A stretch of DNA of 64,000 nt from Pomacea canaliculata (Eukaryota > Mollusca > Gastropoda > Architaenioglossa > Ampullariidae): positions 10,278,464-10,342,463 of the forward strand of contig NC_037602.1 in assembly GCF_003073045.1 (NCBI RefSeq). The letters run 5' to 3'. The notes beneath the pieces are model-generated. The model made no database searches. It was given only the letters and a program-made list of their open reading frames with translations, and was not told where the DNA came from. Positions 33,701 to 41,000 of this stretch are shown one piece after another. Position 1 is the stretch's first letter; the number at the start of each line of letters is the position of its first letter. Made by a program: the position numbers and the translations under genes.

Positions 33701-36231
33701 CGGTCTGTAGGCTGTTTGGAAAACAACGTAGTTTCTGATTGCTGTAGCTGACAGTCTGCTTCCTTATCTGCAGAAGGTTTGGAAGATGACGACGTAGTAT
33801 CTACTGGTTTATCCTCGCGGTCTTTTTCATCATATGTATTTGACTTGGACGTTGACGTAATTTCTGATGGCTGTCCCTTACTTTCTGCTTGCTCATCAGT
33901 AGGCGGTGTAGCAGATGACGTAGTTTCTGATAGTTTTACGTTAGTTTCTTCTTCCTCATCTGTAAGCGGTTCTGAAGTTGACGTAATTTCTGTTGGTTGT
34001 CCCTTTCTTTCTGCTTTGTCATCTGTCAGAGCTGTAGAAGATGATGTTTTTTCTAATATTTTATCCTCATGGTCTTTTTCCTCATCTGTAGGTGGTTCGG
34101 AAGTTGACGTAATTTCTGATGGTTCTCCCTTACTTTCTGCTTCTCCTTCTGTAGGCGGTGTAGAAGATGACGTAGTTTCTGATGCTTTTACGTTATTTTC
34201 TGGTTCCTCCTCTGTAGGCGGTGTAGAAGATGACGTAGTTTCTGATGGTTTTACGTTATTTTCTGGTTCCTCATCTCTAGGCGGTGTAGAAGATGACGTA
34301 GTTTCTGATGGTTTTACGTTATTTTCTGGTTCCTCATCTCTAGGCGGTGTAGAAGATGACGTAGTTTCTGATTGTTTTACGTTATTTTCTGGTTCGTCCT
34401 CTGTAGGCGGTGTAGAAGATGACGTAGTTTCTGATGGTTTTACGTTATTTTCTGGTTCCTCATCTCTAGGCGGTGTAGAAGATGACGTAGTTTCTGATAG
34501 TTTTACGTTATTTTCTGGTTCCTCCTCTGTAGACGGTGTAGAAGATGACGTAGTTACTGATGCTTTTACGTTATTTTCTGGTTCCTCATCTCTAGGCGGT
34601 GTAGCAGATGACGTAGTTTCTGATGGTTTTACGTTATTTTCTGGTTCCTCATCTCTAGGCGGTGTAGCAGATGACGTAGTTTCTGATGGTTTTACGTTAT
34701 TTTCTGGTTCCTCCTCTGTAGGCGGTGTAGAAGATGATGTAGTTTCTGATAGTTTTACGTTATTTTCTGGTTCCTCATCTCTAGGCGGTGTAGCAGATGA
34801 CGTAGTTTCTGATGGTTTTACGTTATTTTCTAGTTCCTCCTCTGTAGACGGTGTAGCAGATGACGTAGTTTCTGATGCTTTTACGTTATTTTCTGGTTCC
34901 TCATCTCTAGGCGGTGTAGCAGATGACGTAGTTTCTGATGCTTTTACGTTATTTTCTGCTTCCTCATCTCTAGGCGGTGTAGAAGATGACGTAGTTTCTG
35001 ATGGTTTTACGTTATTTTCTGGTTCCTCATCTCTAGGCGGTGTAGAAGATGACGTAGTTTCTGATGCTTTTACGTTATTTTCCGGTTCCTCCTCTGTAGG
35101 CGGTGTAGAAGATGACGTAGTTTCTGATGCTTTTACGTTATTTTCTGGTTCCTCCTCTGTAGGCGGTGTAGAAGATGACATAGTTTCTGATGGTTTTACG
35201 TTATTTTCTGGTTCCTCCTCTGTAGGCGGTGTAGAAGATGACGTAGTTTCTGATGGTTTTACGTTATTTTCTGGTTCCTCATCTCTAGGCGGTGTAGAAG
35301 ATGACGTAGTTTCTGATGCTTTTACGTTATTTTCTGGTTCCTCCTCTGTAGGCGGTGTAGAAGATGACGTAGTTTCTGATGCTTTTACGTTATTTTCTGG
35401 TTCGTCCTCTGTAGGCGGTGTAGAAGATGACGTAGTTTCTGATGGTTTTACGTTATTTTCTGGTTCCTCCTCTGTAGGCGGTGTAGAAGATGACGTAGTT
35501 TCTGATGGTTTTACGTTATTTTCTGGTTCGTCCTCTGTAGGCGGTGTAGAAGATGACGTAGTTTCTGATGGTTTTACGTTATTTTCTGGTTCCTCATCTC
35601 TAGGCGGTGTAGAAGATGACGTAGTTTCTGATGGTTTTACGTTATTTTCTGGTTGCATCTCTGTAGGCGGTGTAGAAGATGACGTAGTTTCTGATGGTTT
35701 TACGTTATTTTCTGGTTGCACCTCGCGGTCTGTTTGTTTATCTGTAGGTGACTCGGGAAATGCAGTAGTTTTTACACAGAGATCAGTTTTTTCGGTTACG
35801 CCTGACACTTCAACCAGTGCCTTTATTTCGTTGTTACAATCTTGTTTTATTGAGGTATTTTCTCTCTCAACTACTTCCTCTTTGCTTTCTGTGTCATTAT
35901 CCTTTACCCTCGCGTGCTCTTGTCTTGTACAGTTCTCTTCTCTTGTTTCCTCCACCTTACTGTCATGACTTTGCAGTGATTCTTGCTTACGTTTGGCACG
36001 ATTTTTTCTTGAATTTCGTTTCTTTGTCTTGCTCTCCTTGCCTTCACTCGCGGCACATGCTGTAGCTGATCCTTCATTCCTTAATTGTTGATTTGGTCTA
36101 GAATTATTACTCCAGTCATCCTTTCTCTGTTCATGTTTTGTTTCGGCGTTGGATGATCCTCTAGTCGAGATCCTCTGAAGCTCACCATTACTGGTTCTAC
36201 CTCTTCCTCTTCCCTTTTTACGACCACTCAT
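15747..36231 (-). CDS. Gene B: repeat-rich N-terminus plus long exon-duplicated coiled coil
   Basis: Whole-gene entry; introns are included. The ATG is at 36231 in a 3,169-nt first exon. It is followed by about 31 small phase-1 exons, most of 63 or 105 nt, and ends at 16186 or 15747. Leaving out one frameshifted exon (30968-30907) and one exon without an acceptor (about 26258-26190), the joined exons give about 1,880 codons. The first 172 residues are basic and polar. Residues 173-697 are 25 copies of a 21-residue Ser/Thr/Pro/Glu repeat, followed by diverged copies. Asn-led heptads come next, and the remaining 820 residues are heptad coiled coil. There is no signal peptide, membrane segment or catalytic motif. 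I do not recognise the family; a structural or scaffold role is an inference from composition. Confidence 0.65.
16186..16232 (-). CDS. Gene B proximal alternative terminal exon
   Basis: A strong acceptor (TTTTTACAG) at phase 1 opens KIHVLEQDLKLPEQ followed by TAG. It lies between exon 32 and the distal terminal exon, and both continue the coiled coil in frame. Confidence 0.5.
16633..16749 (-). CDS. Gene B exon 32 (117 nt)
   Basis: 39 codons, phase 1 to phase 1, with a GCTCAG acceptor and TTAA|GTGAGG donor. It encodes QRESALEGARSHHSELRAAL and then REKNEELQRLQREAEDNL. More GC-rich than its neighbours. Confidence 0.65.
17221..17367 (-). CDS. Gene B exon 31 (147 nt)
   Basis: Seven heptads, phase 1 to phase 1, with a GTGTAG acceptor and CAAG|GTAAAT donor. 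It encodes QVQHMQRQELTFRTQVEKDR and further coiled coil ending REERIAGLQ. Confidence 0.65.
17570..17695 (-). CDS. Gene B exon 30 (126 nt)
   Basis: Six heptads, phase 1 to phase 1, with a TTACAG acceptor and ACAG|GTACTG donor. It encodes TAVTLGKQILGYEFQTAQNR, then TEIQELKRQLDAQTL. Confidence 0.65.
18029..18133 (-). CDS. Gene B exon 29 (105 nt)
   Basis: Five heptads, phase 1 to phase 1. It encodes EMASVKREVAQLRETNEKLR and then MQMSVLDTQSKAAQ. Confidence 0.7.
18434..18496 (-). CDS. Gene B exon 28 (63 nt)
   Basis: Phase 1 to phase 1, with a TTATAG acceptor and TCAG|GTATTG donor. It encodes EISALIKDKEANQRELSKAS. Confidence 0.65.
18901..18963 (-). CDS. Gene B exon 27 (63 nt)
   Basis: Phase 1 to phase 1, with a GTTTAG acceptor and AGAG|GTATTC donor. 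It encodes QIASICKEKDTAERDNVRAR. Confidence 0.65.
19374..19427 (-). CDS. Gene B exon 26 (IDHL-type, 54 nt)
   Basis: Phase 1 to phase 1. It encodes SIDHLMEEIRREKEQWK. Confidence 0.65.
19780..19884 (-). CDS. Gene B exon 25 (ITLLE-type, 105 nt)
   Basis: Five heptads, phase 1 to phase 1. It encodes RNTLLERRFIEVVNMKEEAT and further coiled coil. The most diverged member of its type. Confidence 0.7.
20697..20759 (-). CDS. Gene B exon 24 (LTLQ-type, 63 nt)
   Basis: Phase 1 to phase 1, with an ACACAG acceptor and AAAG|GTATTC donor. It encodes QLLTLQEEKEISQNESKQMK. Confidence 0.7.
21187..21249 (-). CDS. Gene B exon 23 (SNN-type, 63 nt)
   Basis: Phase 1 to phase 1. It encodes SNNQLRSSLTKAMQEKEMLE. 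Confidence 0.7.
21687..21749 (-). CDS. Gene B exon 22 (ALK-type, 63 nt)
   Basis: Phase 1 to phase 1. It encodes ALKNAVDAKSMVDAEKNCLT. Confidence 0.7.
22043..22096 (-). CDS. Gene B exon 21 (IDHL-type, 54 nt)
   Basis: Phase 1 to phase 1. It encodes RIDHLKEETRHEKEKLE. Confidence 0.65.
22463..22567 (-). CDS. Gene B exon 20 (ITLLE-type, 105 nt)
   Basis: Five heptads, phase 1 to phase 1. It encodes RITLLERSLSEAVNMKEEKT and further coiled coil. Confidence 0.7.
23252..23314 (-). CDS. Gene B exon 19 (LTLQ-type, 63 nt)
   Basis: Phase 1 to phase 1, with an ACACAG acceptor and AAAG|GTAAGG donor. It encodes KVLTLQTEKEISQNESQQMK. Confidence 0.7.
23737..23799 (-). CDS. Gene B exon 18 (SNN-type, 63 nt)
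   Basis: Phase 1 to phase 1. It encodes SNNQLRSSLTKAMEENKMLE. The upstream and downstream introns match those of 21249-21187 closely. Confidence 0.7.
24306..24368 (-). CDS. Gene B exon 17 (ALK-type, 63 nt)
   Basis: Phase 1 to phase 1. It encodes ELKKADDAKSIVDAENSRLT. Confidence 0.7.
24650..24690 (-). pseudogene. Deletion scar of an IDHL-type exon
   Basis: Same structure as 27127-27165: the exon body is gone and only the edges of its introns remain. Confidence 0.4.
25259..25363 (-). CDS. Gene B exon 16 (ITLLE-type, 105 nt)
   Basis: Five heptads, phase 1 to phase 1. It encodes NITLLETRLSEAVNSKEEAE and further coiled coil. Confidence 0.7.
25512..25616 (-). CDS. Gene B exon 15 (DSQRLE-type, 105 nt)
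   Basis: Five heptads, phase 1 to phase 1. It encodes DSQRLEIQLHEVTEQRDEVT and further coiled coil. Confidence 0.7.
26190..26258 (-). pseudogene. Gene B exon 14, LTLQ-type copy with lost acceptor
   Basis: It aligns with 23314-23252 and 20759-20697 across the coding part (KEISQSESEQMK) and the donor. At the acceptor the paralogues have ACACAG, while here the sequence is AACATG, so the AG is gone. An 11-base A run adds codons. Skipping it keeps the frame. Upper limit approximate. Confidence 0.5.
26756..26818 (-). CDS. Gene B exon 13 (SNN-type, 63 nt)
   Basis: Phase 1 to phase 1. It encodes SYNELRSMLTEAKQEKEMLE. Near-identical to 29485-29423. Confidence 0.7.
27127..27165 (-). pseudogene. Deletion scar of an IDHL-type exon
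   Basis: The donor-side intron sequence of the IDHL exon (GTAAGCATTAAAA) is present but is joined to GACTATAGCCAGGT with the exon body missing. The same scar is at 24650-24690, so the deletion predates the duplication of this block. Confidence 0.4.
27739..27843 (-). CDS. Gene B exon 12 (ITLLE-type, 105 nt)
   Basis: Five heptads, phase 1 to phase 1. It encodes NITLLERRLSEAVNSKEEAE and further coiled coil. Near-identical to 25363-25259. Confidence 0.7.
27988..28092 (-). CDS. Gene B exon 11 (DSQRLE-type, 105 nt)
   Basis: Five heptads, phase 1 to phase 1. It encodes DSQRLELQLHEVTGQKDEVT and further coiled coil. Near-identical to 25616-25512. Confidence 0.7.
28469..28522 (-). CDS. Gene B exon 10 (IDHL-type, 54 nt)
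   Basis: 18 codons (7+11), phase 1 to phase 1. It encodes TIDRLMEETRCEKEQWK. Paralogues are at 22096-22043 and 19427-19374. Confidence 0.65.
28899..29003 (-). CDS. Gene B exon 9 (ITLLE-type, 105 nt)
   Basis: Five heptads, phase 1 to phase 1. It encodes KITLLERSLSEAVNLKEEAT and further coiled coil. Paralogues are at 27843-27739, 25363-25259, 22567-22463 and 19884-19780. Confidence 0.7.
29423..29485 (-). CDS. Gene B exon 8 (SNN-type, 63 nt)
   Basis: Phase 1 to phase 1. It encodes SNNELRSRLTEAKQEKEMLE. Paralogues are at 26818-26756, 23799-23737 and 21249-21187. Confidence 0.7.
30077..30139 (-). CDS. Gene B exon 7 (ALK-type, 63 nt)
   Basis: Phase 1 to phase 1. It encodes ALKRAGDAESTLATEKKSLT. 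Paralogues are at 24368-24306 and 21749-21687. First exon of the duplicated block. Confidence 0.65.
30608..30697 (-). CDS. Gene B exon 6
   Basis: 90 nt, phase 1 to phase 1, with an ATGCAG acceptor and CATG|GTATGT donor. It encodes DFMKSLSQLQKDVEEKNTMM and then a hydrophobic tail. Confidence 0.5.
30907..30968 (-). pseudogene. Gene B exon 5, frameshifted coiled-coil exon
   Basis: A good acceptor (TTTTCCAG) and donor (AGAG|GTGATG) bound 62 nt, one short of the common 63. The frame reads KIKTYKQEADKLKRIIKN and then TGA. Adding one base near the end would restore the usual phase-1 exit. It is either a skipped dead exon, a real truncating allele, or a one-base sequence error. Confidence 0.5.
31197..31259 (-). 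CDS. Gene B exon 4
   Basis: 63 nt (three heptads), phase 1 to phase 1. It encodes RFNKLEEEKIKWREEKAELQ. It is the unexpanded paralogue of gene A exon 4895-4755. Confidence 0.6.
31563..31685 (-). CDS. Gene B exon 3
   Basis: 123 nt, phase 1 to phase 1, with a TCAAAG acceptor and CAAG|GTAATT donor. It encodes FQNSRMNQLQQPEDKCEDLQ and further coiled coil ending SDLQEAQ. Confidence 0.5.
31986..32008. other. Intron sequence after exon 2 of gene B
   Basis: The donor is GAAG|GTAGAC. The longer introns on either side (32084-33062 and 31686-31985) are AT-rich with no further exon found. Confidence 0.3.
32009..32083 (-). CDS. Gene B exon 2, tandem acceptor
   Basis: 75 nt (or 72), phase 1 to phase 1. 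It encodes DTTSYMRTSTETSLRERENE and then RMTE. The acceptor is AACAGCAG, a NAGNAG pair that would add or drop one residue. Confidence 0.55.
33063..36231 (-). CDS. Gene B exon 1, start codon, 63-bp repeat array and heptad run
   Basis: The first ATG after an in-frame upstream TGA is at 36231 (A at -3). The protein starts MSGRKKGRGRGRTS, a basic Arg/Gly/Lys region, with a second basic patch KKRNSRKNRAKRK that could act as a nuclear localisation signal. Next come 25 units of a 21-residue repeat, then about ten diverged units (SEITSTSEPPTDEE type), then ten heptads of the form N-x-x-x-M/V/I-E-E. It ends TTTCAGAAAG|GTATGA in phase 1. The length, 1,056 codons plus one base, fits the next exon. A possible acceptor at 36276 (CGAATCAG) suggests a separate 5' UTR exon upstream. 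Confidence 0.7.
33226..33435 (-). repeat. 21-bp coding minirepeat encoding ten heptads
   Basis: Ten consecutive heptads at the end of gene B exon 1, for example NGADMEE, NAKEVEE, NGNVMEE and NGKKFEE. Asn, Thr or Ile is at position 1 and, in most units, a hydrophobic residue at position 5. The 21-bp period is the unit that the downstream exon lengths multiply. Confidence 0.7.
34141..35715 (-). repeat. 25-unit, 63-bp coding tandem repeat
   Basis: Each 63-bp unit encodes PENNVKPSETTSSSTPPTEE plus one acidic residue. Changes sit at a few positions: residue 7 is Pro, Ala, Leu or Gln; residue 14 is Ser or Ala; the end is PPTEEE, PPTEDE or PPRDEE. No unit has an indel, so the frame is kept across 1,575 bp. 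High identity between units points to recent homogenisation. Older, diverged units continue toward 33.5 kb, so the array seems to have grown at its 5' side. Confidence 0.92.
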
Positions 36232-36584
36232 TGTGTCCTCTAGCGGCGGCCCTACACTTCTCAACAGCTTCAGAACTGATTCGGGGACAGAAACACATCA
36301 GCTTAGTATATGCACATGATGAACCATGATTGCCTCCCAAAAACAGTTTCTAATACACTGGGTTTAGTGGGTCGCAAATAATGTAAAGTATAACATGGAG
36401 CATAACATAACCGTACTAAACGTACATGTTCATGGACACATAAAGTAACAAAGACAGGAACAGACAAACGCAGCCACAAAAGACCGAGAGGTTTAGATTA
36501 GGAGTTACACTACATTTTGGCATTGTTATGTCTCTTTTTGTTTCTTACGAAGGCTTGGCATGTTAGTGAGTCAACTGCTAGAGT

Positions 36585-36700
36585 GGGTCTTGCCTCCTAA
36601 ACGAAGAGCTCAGTAGTTAAAGCACTGAAAGAAGGGTTCGAAACCCATGTGGCGCAGCAAATGTACCCTAACCAAGCCAACGGTGTGTCTGTTTGTGTGT
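36585..36700 (+). mobile_element. tRNA-derived SINE fragment
   Basis: An A-box-like AGCTCAGTAGTTAAAGCAC (36607-36625) and a near-perfect B box GGGTTCGAAACCC (36633-36645) are spaced as in tRNA promoters. The sequence does not fold as a full tRNA and continues into unrelated sequence, so it is a SINE head and not a tRNA gene. Confidence 0.55.
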
Positions 36701-36835
36701 GTTATTAAGAGAGAGAGAGAATAAAGTTACATTAAAAGTGAGTATGCGAATGTGATTATTTTCTTTGTGTGAAGATTTGTATTTATCTATTTTAAGTAGA
36801 CAGGGCCTGCAGGCGACAGGTGTAGTTTGTTTCGG

Positions 36836-36894
<59 letters not shown>

Positions 36895-36896
36895 CG
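36836..36896. repeat. (ACA)n microsatellite
   Basis: About 20 uninterrupted ACA units in the B/C intergenic region. Confidence 0.9.
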
Positions 36897-37929
36897 AAAT
36901 TGAAATGTCTGGATAAGTGCGTGAGTTGATGTACCGAGCACGAGAATATCTTTGATAGATGAGCTACATTTTTATGTATGTTTTACACAAAAACTATTTA
37001 TTGTAAATAAAGCCTCTTGGTACTTTGTCTCGCACATGGTCAGGTCGTTAATTCGGGGAGAAACAGGATACGGTGCTAGGATACCTCGTGTCATTATTTA
37101 CGAGACTGACGTGTAACCATTGTATGTAACACTTACTCTAAAGTATTATGTTTACTTAGTTGGTCAGATTTATTCCTGTAACCTTGACACAGATATCTCG
37201 AGTTTGTAGAAAAGGAATGTTTATATGTAGTCTGTATGGCTGTGACATTTGTTTTTCAAACGCTGGATTAACGATGGTATGAGCTGCTTGTGTTACCATT
37301 ATTTTACACAAATTTGACATAATTCCTACAGACACGTCATCATACATTGCTATCTGGACTCAGAATATGTGTAATTATGTAGGCTTTCTACATACACGGC
37401 CTTAAAGAGAGATCTTTAAAACTTAGTAACCTGAGCTGACATTGGAGGGTCACCACAACAAATATGTTTACTCCATGTGACTGCACAATCACAATAACAA
37501 TAATAAGGTGCAAATGAACATCAAAAGAGCTCCCGGATTCATTGCTGACGTCGCTCTGAGATTCCTTAAACAGTAAGGAGTAAGGCAGTGAAGACTCAAA
37601 CTGATAAAGCTTTAATTAAATTGATTGGAGAGTCCATTGCTGTTCATTGCCCTGGTTTGCCATCATCTAGAATTCGCCATTATTGCGTGGAACGAAAGAC
37701 TGGAAAAAGGAAATTAGGTGAATTAGGTGTGCTAAGGGGGCAAATAAAGTGTTCCTGGTTTTAGTATGTTTTAATATCTATAGATTATAATGAACGTCTA
37801 AAATAGTTGATTTATCACAAAATACTCCGGGCGTCTAATGTAAGGTTTTGTATGGAGATATTGTGAAGCAGCTGCAGGGAGGCAAAGTTTGAAGTGGACA
37901 CTGACATGTATAGATCTCACATCTAAGTA

Positions 37930-38086
37930 ATGACAAGATGGCGCAGATGTGACAGTAGAAACAAAATTGCTCAGGAAAGCACGAAAAGTGGCGCGGACAC
38001 CGAAATCCACACAGCAAATATCGTAACGGGTGTACTGATGAAAACTACATACAAAACTTCACGCAGATCAACGGGCAAAAATAAAA
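37930..38086 (+). CDS. Gene C candidate exon 1
   Basis: ATG at 37930 opens MTRWRRCDSRNKIAQESTKS and ends STGKNK at AAAA|GTAAGA in phase 1, which matches the next exon. Basic, Arg/Lys/Thr-rich like the start of gene B. Chosen on phase, donor quality and position only. Confidence 0.35.
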
Positions 38087-41000
38087 GTAAGAGAGAGCAG
38101 ATCCCTTCTAGCCAGTACGGCGAAGAGACATCACTCTCTTCAATAAATTAATAAATAGAACGAAAGCAGGATTCCGTTAGTGCTGCCGTCATGTGACCTT
38201 TATGACCCTAATGACGTCCTATTCCAAGAACACAACAACAAGGCGGTCGATGCCGGCAAACGACTTTTTGTTTGTCCCCGCCTAACCGCTACTCACGTCA
38301 CCAGCTGTAGAAGGAGACTGTAATAAGACAAACACGATAAAGATGCTTGGAGCTCACTACCGGGTGAAGATATTGCGCTTTAGGCATCACATTATTCTGA
38401 AAATGTCTTTAGTCTAAGGTATAGATGGATAGTCAACTGCATAAATATAATAACACTAATAATCACACGGCTTTCTAGTCTCAAGGTGGTTGGTACAGAC
38501 ACACAGGTGCAGGAGCAGACATTTTTTTCCGTAGGTATCAAATATACCTTTGGAAACACACACACACAAATACAAATACACACACGTATATTATACAAAT
38601 GTCGACAGTATACTTAAAATGAGACAGCAGACAATAAACCCAGAGAAGTAATTTACAGTCATGTACTACAAATAACAATTAATTAACTGAGTCTCCAACC
38701 ATCCCTCACAACGACAAACAAAAGTTTAATCGGTCATACACATCAGCAAGATTTCGTTTTCTGTACAGTTTATACTCGCATATTGTACGCAATTCTTACG
38801 CATTGTTTGGTGCAAGAATGTCGTTTCTAAACGCAAGATTATCGAAACAGAAAGGATATAGAAAATTAGAGACACTTACCAGATGTGCAGGTGTTAGCCA
38901 GGTGAAGATGAGAGGCTGTCTCGGATGTCTGTCACTTGAACTGTTTTCCGAAACATGCGGATAGAGAAAACGAAACCAAAAGTAGCTCGGGCGACCGTAT
39001 CTGAGAACTGTCACATATTGATTGCAGCGATACCTGCGGGTAAACAGATACAACCGTCAGTGCACAGAGATCAACGTATCGATACAAGTCTACTCGTAGG
39101 ATATAGCAGGAGTAAGGTAGTCACATCATCCACGAGTCTTTATAAGAAATATATATAAGTCAAGCACTCACACATGGAGATCTTTCAAGAAGTACACGCA
39201 CTAACAGTCACACACACATACACTCACATACATACTTTCTCTTTTGTACGCGCATGTACATGCTTACACAGGGTCAACTACACAAGCTATACATACACAA
39301 GTGTGGAACACGCGCACATGCACGAGCAGACTACAACACATGCACATGCAACACACACAAAGTCACACAGGCACACACATGAACAAGCTCCCCCATCTCC
39401 CACCATTGATAATACACAGGTAATGCATCGTGTAGCTATACACCATAACATACTTCCTAGTGGCAGTTATTATCGTTTTTGTTATCTGACACGCTTGACT
39501 ACCACCCTTTATGTCCGCGGCAGGGCCACCATCTGAGGTGTGCCAGCCTAGTGTACGACGACGACCTTTTTGTGTATTGACAAAGGCTTACTGACATACA
39601 GTACAGCACTGTATAGGTATCTCCTCTACAGGACCCCTGCACCTGGAGCATTGATTGCCACACATTTTGAGAAACTGGCATTTATGAGGCAGTAAGTCGT
39701 GAAACATTTCTTGAAAATTGGCTTTTCTGAGGCTGTAAGTCGTGAAACATTTCTTGAAAATTGGCTTTTCTGAGGCTGTAAGTTGTGAAACATTTCTTGA
39801 AAATTGGCTTTTCTGAGGCTGAGCGGTAAGCATTACGTGGAAAATATTTGCTTTCAGTTTGTACAGGATGCTGACAGTCGGCACAGTGCACTGAGGGTGA
39901 GAGACAGCAGTCCAACGTCTTGACAGGCTGTTGATCATTTTACACCTTTTTTCCTTGCCACGTGGAGACTTTACGTCCAGTATTGAGAACCACCAGATAG
40001 TTGTTATATAGTGAAAGGGAGCGCTGTGACATCATCTTCCACTGAAACCAGGTGATTTCACACTTCGGTATAGTAAAGGTAGGAGACATCATACCTGAAA
40101 AGGTGTTGAACAGAGAAGGTAGGTGACGTTGACCTGTCAGTTTGTTGTAGAGTAACAGCGGTGGCTGACATAAGAGAATATTTTAAATTGTTTAAAATAA
40201 CGAAAATCTGAAACTCCTCTTAACACTTTACCTAAAGAAAATATTTGCTGGCTTCCCATTTTCATTTGCGGTTGTCAAAAATGAAATGGTTGGAATCACA
40301 TTTGTGATTTAAGTGTAGTCTAGGATTTGCCATTTTTTCGCGGTTATTTTGTCAGCCTCCACAAAAGTAAAGTGAAGTAATTATAGTAAAGCAGCTGGTG
40401 CACCTTGGGTCTGCCCCTGCAACATGTCCGCTAATTCTCTGGCTTCATTGTCGGCTTTAGAGATGTCAGTTCGTTTGAGAAGCTTATTCGTATATGAATT
40501 CAATGACCGTAAATATCATTAATATTACTACTGAATTAACCATATTTTTAGAACTAATTGTCCTCTTGGAGCCTTATTACTAATTTATATTTTTGTATAT
40601 TGTATCATGTAAAAAGCTGGCCCCGAGAAAAGTGGGGTCTCTAACACCTCACTCCCCAAACGACCTTTAAAGGTTATGGGACGACCTTTACCTTTTTACT
40701 TTTTATATTGAATGTATTTTAGTGTTTAGTTTCATAATATGTTGCTAGCAGTTATATTTTAATAACTGTGATACCTCTCACCATACCTATGTCAGTAGAA
40801 GTTAACATAGGATCAAATGGATGATAGAGGACAGTCTGTTCCTTTAGAAGAAGCAGTTGAAGTGTTAGGAGCACAACTCGCGGGCCTGAGAGGTAAATTC
40901 TTGAATATGAATTTAGTTTATGATTAGCTGTAGCACAACTCATTTGAGGAAGAGAATAAGAACGATGCCTTTAAAAGTCTTTGCATGAAACTTTTTTAAT

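Larger units (their letters stand above)
36232..37929. promoter_or_regulatory. Head-to-head intergenic region between genes B and C
   Basis: 1.7 kb separating two divergently oriented coiled-coil genes. It should hold both promoters unless an upstream 5' UTR exon exists. It contains a SINE (36585-36700) and an ACA microsatellite (36836-36896). No TATA box stands out. Confidence 0.35.

Noticed and set aside
33779..35968. 729-residue open frame on the plus strand through the 63-bp repeat array (GGVEDDVVSDGFTLFSGSSS repeats)
   Set aside because: It is antisense to gene B exon 1. A 63-bp unit without a stop in this frame stays open however often it is copied, so length is no evidence. It has no splice or start support.
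36607..36645. Possible tRNA gene
   Set aside because: A and B boxes are present but the acceptor and anticodon stems do not pair; it fits a tRNA-derived SINE.
38796..39053. Minus-strand open frame ending at a canonical GTAAGT donor (38879)
   Set aside because: It could be a 5' UTR exon of gene B, but no phase, start or protein feature supports coding and no acceptor was tied to it.
40074..40130. Tiny phase-1 exon candidates near 40.05-40.13 kb on the plus strand for gene C
   Set aside because: They are under 30 nt with weak sites; such matches occur often by chance.
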